DNA from: Bremia lactucae | Lineage: Eukaryota; Oomycota; Peronosporomycetes; Peronosporales; Peronosporaceae | Reading direction: 5' to 3' | NCBI RefSeq assembly: GCF_004359215.1 | Contig: NC_090617.1 | Location: forward strand, 3,262,629 to 3,326,628 | Length of the DNA stretch: 64,000 bases | Shown here: positions 44,690 to 54,195 of the stretch, piece by piece | Numbering within the stretch: the first letter of the stretch is position 1 | How the letters are laid out: every line of letters starts with the position of its first letter | Made by a program: the position numbers and the translations under genes | Notes under the pieces: generated by a model | What the model was told of the DNA's origin: nothing | Database searches by the model: none | Seen by the model: only the letters and a program-made list of their open reading frames with translations

Positions 44690-45705
44690 ATTGATTACGG
44701 ATCAAGACAGACTATACCATGCGGTTTTGGGATGCCAGCAATTTTGCAATCGGCTGTGCGTCAATGCAATATGACACAGACGGCGTAGAGCACGTCGTCT
44801 GCTATCAGTCGCGTAACACAATTATTTAGTGCATGACAAGGAACTCCTTGCCATAAAATATGCACTGGCTAAATTTAGGATTTATCTCTTCGGAGAATAA
44901 CCCGTTCATTGTTTATACGGACCAAGCATCTTTACGCACGGCCGTAAGCAGTCCACACCTCTCGCAAATAATGGTGAGATGGTTGCTCTTCTTCACGTAG
45001 TACAGCTTTTCCGTGGAATATGAAACTAGGACGACTTTAAGTCGTCGCTGATGTTCGTTCACGCCAGCACGATAGACAGACCATTCCATGTGGTCTGTGA
45101 CGCCAGAGATCTCGCAATTGGCTGTGCGTGCGCTAATGGAATACGATACAGACAGCGCGGAGCGCGTTGTCTGTTACCAATCGCGTCAGCGGCAATTAGC
45201 TGAACGCAATTATCCAGTGCATGACAAGGATCGCCTTGCCATATAATATGCACTGGCAAAATTTAGGGTCTAGATAGACCGTTCATCGTATAAACGGACC
45301 ATGCGTCCTTACGCACGGCCGCAAATAGCCCACATCTCTCGCAAAGAATGGCGAGGTGGCTATCCTTCTTTGCGGATTATAATTTTTTCGTGGAATATAA
45401 ACCAGGACGACTTAATGTCGGCGCTGATGCGTTATCACGCCGACCCGATTTCGAGTCGGCAGTGCACCCAACAGTGAAAATAATTCCACTGTTGCAACAC
45501 TCATTACAAGTGTTCCGTCGTCAACTTTGTTTGATGACATAAACAAAGCCTACAAAGAAGATAAAGACCTTCTGCGTTATATAATTATCTACTAAATCCA
45601 TTTAATAAATCTTTAAAGATCTACCGGCTTTATATTGATCGTTAAAAACCGATCGATACACAACACGCAACGGTTTAATGTACTACCAAGCCGTTGCCGG
45701 CGACA
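44690..45705 (+). pseudogene. Gypsy RNase H present twice, then integrase start
   Basis: Two RNase H relics lie head to tail: 44700-45055 (FAIGCASMQYDTDG, then NPFIVYTDQASLRTAV) and 45070-45480 (DLAIGCACANGIRYR, AERNYPVHDKDRLA, RMARWLSFFADYNFFVEYKPG, ALSRRPDFES). They differ at many bases, so they are two different copies rather than a fresh tandem duplication. The second continues into an integrase N-terminal relic (DRYTTRNGLMYYQAVAG) to 45705, where family A integrase begins. Confidence 0.8.
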
Positions 45706-46054
45706 CTCTACCGACTTCAAGGGATGCCCGAGTCCATAGTATCGGACCGGGATCCACGGTTTACGTCTGGTTTTTGGCGACATATGTTCGAGCTGCTAGG
45801 TAGCAAGCTCCACATGTCGACCGCAGATCATCCCCATACCGATGGCCAAACCGAACGTGCCAATCGGGTCGTGGCGGATATCTTGCGCACTATAGCAACT
45901 CCCAAAGAGTGGAGCAAGCAATTGCCCTTTGTGGAGTTCGCTATCAATAACAGTATCCACGCCAGTACGGGTGAGACACCGTTTTATCTAAACGGACTGC
46001 GCCATCCTCGGACACAAGTCTCGTTTGTGCGCAGCCCGAGTCTTAATGGGGGAG
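45706..46054 (+). pseudogene. Gypsy family A integrase fragment
   Basis: Open frame 45694-46054 with YRLQGMPESIVSDRDPRF, WRHMFELLGSKLHMSTADH and HTDGQTERANRVVADIL, including the second catalytic Asp and the Glu, then EFAINNSIHASTGETPFYLN. It runs into the N gap, so the end is unknown. This is the best copy of family A integrase in the window. Confidence 0.85.
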
Positions 46055-46154
46055 NNNNNNNNNNNNNNNNNNNNNNNNNNNNNNNNNNNNNNNNNNNNNN
46101 NNNNNNNNNNNNNNNNNNNNNNNNNNNNNNNNNNNNNNNNNNNNNNNNNNNNNN
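46055..46154. other. 100-N assembly gap
   Basis: Exactly 100 N. Left is integrase, right is the RT end of the same family, the reverse of their order in an intact element, so at least two copies meet here. Confidence 0.98.
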
Positions 46155-47045
46155 AAGCGTCATTTAGACGCTGTGTTGCAGACTTTAAAGGACGCCCAAT
46201 TGTACGTCAACTTGAAAAAGTGCGTCATAGGGGTCCCTGAGATACTTGTACTGGGCTGCATCGTTGGTACATCGTGTACGAGCAGACCCAGACAAGGGAA
46301 AATCAGTAAAGGAATGGCTAATCCGACAGCATGTGAAGAATTTGCGCCAATTCTAGGGCTCGCTATTTACTCGCATAAACATAGCAAGAATAATGCTAAG
46401 AAACTAAATCATTATCTGATTTCCTAAAAAAGGACGCAGAATGGGATGGTTAGAGAACAAGATGATGCGTTCACATCAGTGAAGCAATCTCTTGTGGAGG
46501 CACCGATCTTGGTAGCGTCGTCTGCGATGCAAGTAATTTTGCAATCGGCAGCGCGCTCATACAGAAGGATGGCGACGGTGTCGACCGTGTCATCTCTTAT
46601 CAGGCCCGGCTTTTAAAGCCGCGGAACTGAATTCCACTTTGCTTAATAAAGAGCTACTTGCAATAATTTATACTCTTGTCAAGTTTCGTGCGCACCTGTG
46701 GGGCACCGAACAATTTGTAGTTTATACGGATCACGCATGAATGCGGACCGCAATAAACTCACCGCGTCACTCGCCTAAAATGGCAAGATGGCTCACATTC
46801 TTCTCTAGTTGAATATAACCGGGTAAGTCGAATGTCTTGGCTGACGCCTTATCGCGCAGACCAGACTTCGAGGTTAGACACCAGGAAAGTGTGTCTATTG
46901 CTAAAGCACAATTAGAACTGTCAACGTTGGCAGCCATGAAGGCATACCACGTGACGAGCTCATTGGTCTTTATGATCAAAGAGAGCAACAGTCAGGACGA
47001 CTATTGTCGCCTGCTATTGGATCACTTTGGTGAACGAAATCTACT
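46155..47045 (+). pseudogene. Gypsy family A RT end and RNase H relic
   Basis: RT end (DAVLQTLKDAQLYVNLKKCV, ILVLGCIVG) at 46160-46270, then RNase H relics: KRDAEWDG near 46430, SRLSRQSALSYRRMATVS-type damaged blocks, HLWGTEQFVVYTDHA at 46690-46735, and DALSRRPDFEVRHQESVS at 46840-46890. Integrase linker sequence follows to 47045. Frames are broken by stops (for example the TGA at 46738). Confidence 0.8.
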
Positions 47046-47266
47046 CCTTGAGCGCACTCACCAAGTAGGAAGTAGATTCCAGACTGATTTATATTTAATC
47101 GTATTAAATTTAAATATATATTTTTACCAATCAAAAATTTCATCTCTGCAGATAACACCAATATGTATTGCGAGCGGTTTTTTCTAGATACCTCGCGTGA
47201 CAGATGACGCTAGCCGTCATCACGGATGACGCTAGGCGTCATCCCTCCTGATGTGAATGCACTGAT

Positions 47267-47647
47267 TGTTGAGTAGATAACTGTGGAGTAGAGGACAAAA
47301 TCCGAACTGATATTTATTGAATCCAATTTGTCTAACACTTTTCTGCTCCACTCATTTTCTTACCCTCATCGATTGGTCCAAGCAGGTTGGTAATTACGCT
47401 AAGTAAAAACAGTTCTTACAAATGATAACCTAAAGACGAAATTTAAAAGATGGCAGGGGACGTGACTTCGGGGGAGCGAAGCCCTGGTGAACCGTAAACA
47501 CCACATACCGGTTTTCAACTTTACCATTGTCGGAATTGAACTCGCGCCAAGTTGGAAGAACGTTAACCCCCACGTCTTAACCACTTGAGCAAATTACATT
47601 AGTTCCAAACCATGTTACCTTCAATTCTTAGCGGTGCAATACCAACA
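47267..47647. mobile_element. Solo LTR with 5-bp target duplication
   Basis: The 381-bp insert begins TGTTGAGTAG and ends ATACCAACA, a 5-bp terminal inverted repeat (TGTTG/CAACA) like that of the copia LTRs here. It is flanked by CTGAT at 47262-47266 and 47648-47652. These are the marks of an LTR left after recombination, or of a very small LTR element. Its sequence is unlike the 200-bp copia LTRs. It contains tRNA-like Pol III boxes on the minus strand. Orientation of the parent element cannot be told. Confidence 0.8.
47525..47600 (-). ncRNA. tRNA-like Pol III promoter within the solo LTR
   Basis: On the minus strand an A-box-like TTGCTCAAGTGG (47581-47592) and a B-box-like GAGTTCAATTCC (47532-47543) lie 37 bases apart, the distance seen in tRNA genes. 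The D arm and T loop can be drawn, but the T stem and acceptor stem do not pair, so it is not a working tRNA. It could be a captured or decayed tRNA, or the head of a SINE. Confidence 0.45.
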
Positions 47648-47706
47648 CTGATGCTCATCAGATACACAAGGGTTGGTCACAAATGTAAACCACACCCGAG
47701 TTTTGG

Positions 47707-48356
47707 TGCACATCCCCGTCTGCTTGTCTTGATTAGAAAATATACAGATAGGGAATAACAACATAATACATTTTTTTTATTCGGGGGGTGTCCGGATAGC
47801 AACTTTCTGTTTTTAATTCAATAGTAGAGTTGGGAGCTGCTATCCGGACACCCTAACATAGATTTCTATATTTCAAGGGAATCGGTATAGCCACACAACA
47901 TGATTATCTAAATCTCTATTTATGAGAGTAGTGAAGCGGTAGCATCATATTAATAAAAATTGGTACAGGCAAAAGCAAATAAATTTCAACCTCCTAAGAC
48001 TAATAAACGTGCATGCGCAAGAGCGCACCTTTCCGGGTCAACTTCTCCCTCGTGCTCAATTTGCTGCCCTTTCATATCGCTTTTTCTATGACTTGCCAAT
48101 CAAGTGCGGGCGCTCTTTGCTTTTCTCACCTGTTAAAAACAGTACATTTAGCATTCCGAACGAAGACATGGTTCCTGATGTCCACGGGCAGTCACACCCT
48201 CTCATGTAGATAATTATGTTGATATTGCGATGCATGACTTATACACGAGAATAGTTTTGTGTAGATTTTATTCAATTACAACAAGCAGACGGGGGAGGTG
48301 TCCAGTTGGCAAAGAGGGGGTGTCCAGATAGCAGCGCCCTTATTTGATTATATACG
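47707..48356. other. Spacer with foldback motif copies
   Basis: A foldback element lies at 47786-47853: GGGTGTCCGGATAGCA and its inverse TGCTATCCGGACACCC are separated by 36 bases. Two further direct copies, one degenerate (about 48296, GGTGTCCAGTTGGCA) and one better (48318-48335, GGGTGTCCAGATAGCAGC), lie to the right. Such ends suggest a small DNA transposon family (MITE). Open frames at 48009-48213 show no recognisable protein. Confidence 0.5.
47786..47853. mobile_element. Foldback/MITE-like inverted repeat
   Basis: 16-bp perfect arms (47786-47801 and 47838-47853), and the similarity extends several bases further on each side of the loop. No clear target duplication. Confidence 0.6.
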
Positions 48357-49348
48357 TAACAAGTTGACGCCTGCTAAAAAAGACAAACTAGTCAACTTAA
48401 ATTTATGCTTTGGGGTTCAATGAACTTCGGATTTGAATTGAAGGTGTTAAGCATAGGACTCACGGCCAAAAGGCCATGGTCTATTGCTAGGCAAATTGCC
48501 CTAGGGACATGGTGGATTTGGTACTGTAATTTACGTACCGTCTGGAAAAATCAAATTCACGCTAGACATAAAGATGCGTTAGAATTCCCAATTTTTTTGA
48601 GATCCGAATCGTGCGATGTGCTAAGCTTTTGTAAAATCCGTATCTTTTGATGTGCTCTTGACCAGGATCAGCTGAAGCCATGAACCCATTGATTCGTGCT
48701 CGAATCCTAGCCACATACAGTAACAGAAAATTTGCTTTGTATCAGATCCTTCAAGCTGTTTTTGCTATCTTATTCTCGCTGATGTCGAGCCGTGGTTGGG
48801 CTGCTCATAGGCGATTGTGTGTCACGATTAATCAAATGGAACTATGACTGGTGCTCTCATTTTCTCGTTTGTTTAAAACTTACAAATTATCATCTATGTA
48901 ACAAGTTAACGCCTGTTTAAAAAGACGTACAAGTCCACTTAAAATTTATGCTTTGGGATTCAATGAACATCGAATTTGGATTCAAGGTGCTAAGCATAGG
49001 ACTCACGGCCAAAAGGCCATGGTCTACTGTAAGCAATTGCTAGGCAAATTGCCATATAGTAGTGGATGTGGTACTGTAATTTCGTACCGTCTGTAAGAAA
49101 TCAAATTACGTCTAGAAATGAAGATCCGTTAGAATTCCCAATTTTTTGAATCGTTTGATGTGCTTAGCTTCTGTGAAATCCGCATCGTTTGATGTGCTCT
49201 TGACCAGGATCAGCTGAAGCCATGAACCCATTGATTTGTCCTCGAATTCTAGCCACATACAATAACAGAAAATTTGCTTTGTATCAGATCCTTCAAGCTG
49301 TTCTTGCTTACTTATTCTCGCGGATTTCGAGCCGTGGTTGGGCTACTC
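48357..49348. repeat. ~450-bp direct repeat, two copies
   Basis: 48357-48808 and 48899-49348 are colinear copies with scattered changes and small indels (shared blocks include GACTCACGGCCAAAAGGCCA and GACCAGGATCAGCTGAAGCC). A 90-bp unique spacer separates them. No long frame is conserved between the copies, so they are probably noncoding. The second copy ends about 50 bp before the secreted-protein gene at 49398, so the repeat may be a duplicated promoter region. Confidence 0.88.
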
Positions 49349-49397
49349 AACGTACATTGTTAAATTTACTTGGTGGCAGTCAAGTGTTTAATTCAAG

Positions 49398-49559
49398 ATG
49401 AAGTATCTCCTGTGCCTTGTTGTGACTCTCACGTTTCTTGGCTCTACGATCTCGGATACCTATCCTCAAGTAACTAAGGGAAATTGCTATGGTTGCGTTT
49501 GCCACCCCCAAAGTGGGCCACCTATAAGTCAGCATTGCAGGCAGTGCTGCTTTGGATGA
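49398..49559 (+). CDS. Small secreted cysteine-rich protein
   Basis: An intact 53-residue frame. Residues 1-19 form a typical signal peptide (Lys at position 2, hydrophobic core LLCLVVTLTFLG, small residues before the predicted cut after Ser19). The mature part of ~34 residues has six cysteines in the pattern C-x2-C-x-C-x11-C-x2-C-C (residues 30, 33, 35, 47, 50, 51), enough for three disulfides, and is rich in Pro, Gln and His. This layout is that of the small cysteine-rich secreted proteins (SCR effectors or toxin-like) that plant-pathogenic oomycetes release; I cannot assign a named family. ATG 49398 is the only start that gives a signal peptide. It stands alone, with repeats on both sides and a duplicated upstream region. 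No stop or frameshift was seen. Confidence 0.65.
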   Translation: MKYLLCLVVTLTFLGSTISDTYPQVTKGNCYGCVCHPQSGPPISQHCRQCCFG

Positions 49560-50133
49560 AGCTGTTTCCAGCATGCGGTTTTCTCGAAGAATATCCTTGA
49601 TGCCTCTGCTCTCAATAGTCAGCAGTTAAATCGTTCTAACTAACATATAATAAAACGCTCTCGTAATTTTTGCGGTAGTTAAAATCGGAACTTCTTCATC
49701 ACATTCTCTAACCTACTGTACGACTTGTCATACCGGATCATGTCAAATGTCCACAAATTTCACCTAACAGCTATGTAGAAAGCATATCTGCCGCAAATGC
49801 TCTATCATTTCGGCAAGGTCTTCGATTGCAGCAGAGGACAAATGCGCAGACCAGTTCAAAGCTTTCATACTCACACAATGCATCTTGTGAAAAATGTGTT
49901 TTTTTTCAAATGTACTAAGTGTGAGAAACTCAAAAGTTGGATGGACACTCGTGAAGGTGAAATTGCTGCAATTGTAAAGCCACTATTAATCAACGCGAAT
50001 GATATTTGGAGCGGAGAGAGGGATGCGGGGACAAACTGGAGCAGTAGCGGGAGCATACAAAAAACACATCGACAGCCCATCTCTGTCCCCACAAATGCTG
50101 CATGATGCTAAAAGTGGTGCTCCAAAGGCGAAA
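49560..50133 (+). other. Downstream of the secreted-protein gene, nothing certain
   Basis: A 102-codon frame at 49797-50105 contains FKCTKCEKLKSWMDTREGE and several Cys, but lacks a signal peptide or known motif. It may be chance or the decayed remains of a gene. No terminator motif can be called. Confidence 0.3.
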
Positions 50134-50240
50134 TGAAACGGGCAAAAGTTGCCCTAATGTTACACAGTCCCCGTTAAGTACACATGGTGTACTTAAGGGG
50201 ATGGTCAATTATTAAAGGGAAAAGTACCAAAATACTCTGA
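50134..50240 (+). repeat. LTR A start, cut by gypsy B3
   Basis: AACGGGCAAAAGTTGCCC, the TTACACAGTCCCC block and GGGGATGGTCAATTATTAAA match the first ~100 bp of LTR A. The family B LTR starts at 50241. Confidence 0.8.
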
Positions 50241-50687
50241 TGTAACGGGGTGTATCGTTACATGAAATTAACGCTTAAATGTTGTTAATAAATATATTAT
50301 CTAAAAGGTGGATAATATTTGGAGGATATTAATTTAAATGGTAATACTCTAAAAGCTTATCCATAAATAGGTATAGGCCATTATATCTATTTATCCCGCA
50401 GACTAATCAACTGTAGAAGTAAACAAAAGAAAGAGACAGATAAGATAAGATTTCGATTGCATGTTTAGTATTAGTTTATAATTAAGTTAGAGTTAACAGA
50501 TAGAAAGAAGGAATACTTAATTATATTAAAATAGTTTTCATTTTACCCTCTTTAAGCTAGTTACTTTAAAGAGAAGTCTTCCTCTGCACGTACTAGTGTG
50601 CGTGAAATAACCGAAGGCACCACTCGCAACTGAAGCATGCAAAGTGGACTTGTACTGAAGCAGTACAAGTCGTAGTGCCCCGTTACA
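50241..50687 (+). repeat. 5' LTR of gypsy family B (copy B3)
   Basis: 447 bp with perfect ends TGTAACGGG and CCCGTTACA, two bases before the primer site TGGTAGCACTTTGTAG at 50690. It contains about two hairpin units near its end. This is the reference copy for the family. Confidence 0.93.
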
Positions 50688-50689
50688 CC

Positions 50690-50707
50690 TGGTAGCACTT
50701 TGTAGTC
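50690..50707 (+). promoter_or_regulatory. Primer-binding site of gypsy B3
   Basis: TGGTAGCACTTTGTAGTC, with the same core as families A and D, two bases after the LTR. Confidence 0.8.
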
Positions 50708-50743
50708 CGTCCAAGGACCACATTTCCTCCATCTAACACGGAC

Positions 50744-51860
50744 ATGTCAGATGATAGTAGGAATACGCATCACGTTTCAGTTGATAGCTACTCCTTTCTT
50801 AGTGACATAAAAAGGAGTGCGGTCGAACGAATAAGTTCGACCGTAGGGAGCGATGTCATCTTGGCCATGCGGTCCGATTCGGACATAGATGCCCTCCATT
50901 CAGCCATCGTCAAGTTCATACAACATGAACTTGACGAGATGAAGGAGAAGGTAGCCTTGCTGAATCAGCAAGGCTCTCAACGGGCAGAACTGTTGAGGTT
51001 ACAACAGGTACAGACCCCTGTACCTAAGATGACGCACACGCGTCGTCCCAAACCTTAAGATTTACAACTCTAGTATAGGGGAGTCGAAGAAGACTCCCTC
51101 TTGAGATGGTTTGTCGAATTAGACGATGCCATAAGGGCACGTCACATCGTCGACGAGCAAATGCAAGTCGCATTCGCTCAATCAGATTGGGCAGGTCGTG
51201 CCAAAACTTGGACATTGGGCCTAAAGTTGCGCGACCCATACGTCTTTGGGTCGCTGAAGGCTTTTAAAGCCATGCTCAAACAGACGTTTGAACCACAAAG
51301 GGCTGAGTTCAGAGCTCGTTCAGAGCTTCTGAAACTATAGCGAGGCAAGCGTGATGTGCACGCATATGCCCAGCACATACGACTCTTAGCGAGTTGTATA
51401 AACAAATAACCCAGTCCATGAACACACGTTGATTACGGTGTTCATGCAAGGTCTTACGGATGGTCCCGTAAAGACCCGCCTGTTCCGCTTGGAACTGGAT
51501 ACGCTTGAAGAAGCAATATCCGTTGCGGAACACAGGACTTAAGCTTAAGACAGGCTCAAGCTAGTTCGTCATCGTATTGTCCTCCAAATCGACACGAGTT
51601 TGGAAATCCAGAGCCCATGGACCTCGTTTACGTCGAAAGCGAGAGACCTCGCTTTTTGAACAACAAGCGATCGCAAAAATGCCATCGCTGCCAAAAATTA
51701 GGACACTTCACTCATGAGTGTAGTGCCCCACGCCCAGCACCGAAAGGTACTGAACGTAATTTTGGACCGTATGCCAGAAAGGGTAACAGTCGCGGGTCCG
51801 ACGTTGTTGCGAAATCGCAACAGCGAGGCGGACCGCCAAAAAGCGGTCGGGGTCCGTAGG
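50744..51860 (+). pseudogene. gag: Gypsy B3 gag, broken
   Basis: The start MSDDSRNTHHVSVDSYSF lies 57 bases after the LTR. N-terminal helical part to 51058, then a stop after THTRRPKP. The central gag block at 51101-51340 (RWFVELDDAIRARHIVDEQ, DPYVFGSLKAFKAMLKQTF) ends in TAG 51338. A nucleocapsid part at 51617-51859 has a complete zinc knuckle CHRCQKLGHFTHEC and a basic, Gly-rich tail. Only a few lesions separate the parts, so it is the best family B gag here. Confidence 0.88.
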
Positions 51861-51887
51861 GGCGCAACGCCCTATTGAGCCAGCAAC

Positions 51888-53200
51888 CTCAAGAGAATTT
51901 GCAAATCTCTTGACTAAAGTTGCTCCAGACACACAATTATTATGTGTCTCTGCACCTGGTGATGAGGTATCCCTCATCACCTTGAAGTTGAAAGTGACAA
52001 ATGTTTTGTCCCTCAGAGCGCTAGTGGACTGCGGAGCGTCGAATATTTTTTTAGCCAGTCACTAGAGGGTAGTAGGCTCAAATATGTTGAGCGCGACATC
52101 CCTCCAACGAGGATGACAGTGCGTCTAGCGACAGGCGCATATATAACAGTAATGAAACACGTAGTGAAATTTCACTACACTTTACAATATTTACAATACG
52201 ATGATGATTTCATTGTGCTGAATTTGAATGACAAATTTGATGTCATTCTAGGTCTACCTTGGCTCAGAAAATACGAGCCAAGGATCAGCTGGCAGCATCG
52301 ATCCGTAAAGATGCCTGCCACTTGTTCATCAGATGGCCATCTGATGAACGTCTTGGAGCGTCAACAAGCATGTGGATGTACTACGAGTGAGTGCGATGGC
52401 CTCACTTGTGGTACGGTCGTTAGTACAACCGCACAAGATCACAGTGTGATTACTAATCACACTGTGGAGTCAGCTGCCGGCGGCTGTGCGAATGCACAGG
52501 CAGCGCCGAAGGTCCACCACTCGAAGAAGTCGAGTGGATTGAGACATGAATGTACGCATAGCGGGCGACATTCAAGGAGTATACCGGTTGCCCCAAAGCG
52601 ACAACACGATGATCCTAGGTCGAGAAGAGAGTCGACCGTAGAAGACCCGACTGTGATAGCGCAATCACACTCGGAAGACGTTGAGGAAATAAGTCTCTAC
52701 GTACTCAAGGAGAAATCTCCTTAAATAGTTGAAGTAACTAGACTTCAAGATCCGAGGGATTAATCCCTCGGCAGCCTGTAGATAAATTTCAGAAAGAAAC
52801 CGAGACATTAAATGTCTTGGTTAATAACGGTTCGAGAGTAGGCGCTTATACTCTTGATCTGTATGCGCCTCCGAAGATAAATTCGGAGATAACTCAATTA
52901 CCAACCCTAGAACCCAAGCGGTTCTTGAGAGATCTGCATGGTGGTAAAATCAAGCATATCTGCTTACTCGTCACAGAGGACGATTACGTAACCGACATTC
53001 GGTCAGCGGTAATTTTTGCTGAGAACGAACGGGTTCTCAGCAGCTCATCGATGGACGAAAGTGTCCTCGATGTGAAGACTTGAATTGAAAGATACACTAT
53101 CAATCTTGGCAGTTACTCAAGGGAAATCCTCTATACGAGGATTTAATAGAATTTAGGGATGTATTCCCTGAAGCAGTTCCATGAGCCCCGACCTTTTCTT
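51888..53200 (+). pseudogene. Gypsy B3 protease and pol linker, truncated
   Basis: Protease at about 51900-52290: the motif RALVDCGASN (near 52020) is intact apart from Cys in place of Ser/Thr, and the flap FDVILGLPWLRKYEPRISW follows in the frame 52113-52724, the two being separated by a frameshift. The Ser/His-rich linker continues to 52724, then the frame 52817-53083 with LEPKRFLRDLHGGKIKHIC. It stops short of the RT core at about 53200, where ABC transporter sequence begins, so the element lacks RT, integrase and the 3' LTR. Confidence 0.85.
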
Positions 53201-53224
53201 AAATCAGCCCCACCTATTATTTAT

Positions 53225-53606
53225 TAATACATTATTCAAAAGTCGTGGCTTCTAATTGGTCAGGAGCAAAGTGGTTTCGGTAAAGCAGTAGGACGCTCCA
53301 CCGGGGTGGTAGTGATACGGTTTTTGGCTGTGAGCTTGGAAAGAACGCGAGTGCGGTGATTGCGTACTTCAAGTCAATCGACGGTTCGGCGAAGCTGCAA
53401 GACATGTGTGGCAACAACAACGGTGAGAAGACAGATTCTGTGAGAGATTTCCAGCTGAAAAAAAGAACAAGGAAGTGTTGTTGTCAAATTGAAATTGTGA
53501 GGGGGTGACTAGTCCATCGAAAGAGTTTGCTGAATTGACTTCTGGCGACAAGCGTGCTGCAACAGAGATTATTCCGGCCGAATTCCTGCTCTTAGCGCTT
53601 CTTCCG
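53225..53606 (+). pseudogene. ABCG/PDR transporter fragment, downstream part
   Basis: It continues the PDR second ATP-binding domain where the 7092 fragment stops. A damaged SGLDARSAK block at 53236 is followed by GGSDTVFGCELGKNASAVIAYFKSIDG at 53305-53385, a deletion of the NPATWMLEV block, then NNNGEKTDSVRDFQL. The last part (53505-53600) is FAELTSGDKRAATEIIPAEF. Stops and a frameshift make it dead. It is cut by the LTR A at 53607. Confidence 0.85.
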
Positions 53607-54139
53607 TCTAACGGGCTAAAGTTGCCCCTATGTTACACAGTCTCCGTTAAGTACACTTGGTGTACTAAAGGGGATGGTCAATTACTAAATAATAGTAATT
53701 AGACCCAACACTCGGGTGTGGTGCACATTTGTGACCAACCCTTGTGGATGTGATGCACATGGGTGCATTCACATTAGGAGGGATGACGCCCAGCGTCATC
53801 GGTTACGCGAGATATCTATAAAGATACGCTCGCAATACATATTAAATGATATCTATAGAGATATCATTTTAATTGGTAAAAATAGGTATTTGTATTTAAT
53901 TCTATTACATATAAATCAGTTTGAAAACTACTTCCAACTTGATAAGTGCGCACGGGGAGCCGGATTACCGCTCCCGTGACGACACTTAATCAGAGTACTT
54001 AGTGTGTTGGGTGTGGTCGCTAACGCGCCCACCACAACTACCTCACTGCACGCAAGAGAAGCAGGTTAAACCGCTTCCTCGCTGTGCTTGGGTGTGTTTC
54101 TAAGTAGAGCGTGGCCGCATTACGACGTGCCCGCCTACA
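53607..54139 (+). repeat. 5' LTR of gypsy family A (most complete copy)
   Basis: About 533 bp from TCTAACGGGCTAAAG (expected TGTAACGGG) to GCCCGCCTACA. Used here as the reference for the fragments at 1418, 11873, 47051 and 50134. The primer site TGGTAGCACTTGAAATCC follows at 54142. Confidence 0.85.
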
Positions 54140-54141
54140 CT

Positions 54142-54159
54142 TGGTAGCACTTGAAATCC
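54142..54159 (+). promoter_or_regulatory. Primer-binding site of gypsy A
   Basis: TGGTAGCACTTG, two bases after the LTR, with the core shared by families B and D. Confidence 0.75.
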
Positions 54160-54195
54160 TTCTCACGACCCGCATCTCTGCGTGTGTACGTGAGG

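Larger units (their letters stand above)
47051..47706 (-). repeat. LTR A on the minus strand, interrupted
   Basis: 47051-47266 and 47648-47706 are two consecutive parts of an LTR of family A in reverse (the AGGAGGGATGACGC block, then TTTGTGACCAACCC and ACTCGGGTGTGG). They are separated by a 381-bp insertion with a 5-bp duplication. A doubled GATGACGCTAG-CGTCAT hairpin lies at 47204-47243. Confidence 0.85.

Noticed and set aside
47525..47600. Functional tRNA gene on the minus strand
   Set aside because: A- and B-box-like motifs are present, but the T stem and acceptor stem do not pair and the anticodon loop is not clean.
48009..48213. Two overlapping 66-codon ORFs as small secreted proteins
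   Set aside because: Neither has a proper signal peptide with short charged start and hydrophobic core; composition looks random.
48405..48650. 81-codon plus-strand ORF as a gene
   Set aside because: It lies in the first copy of the direct repeat and is not kept open in the second copy.
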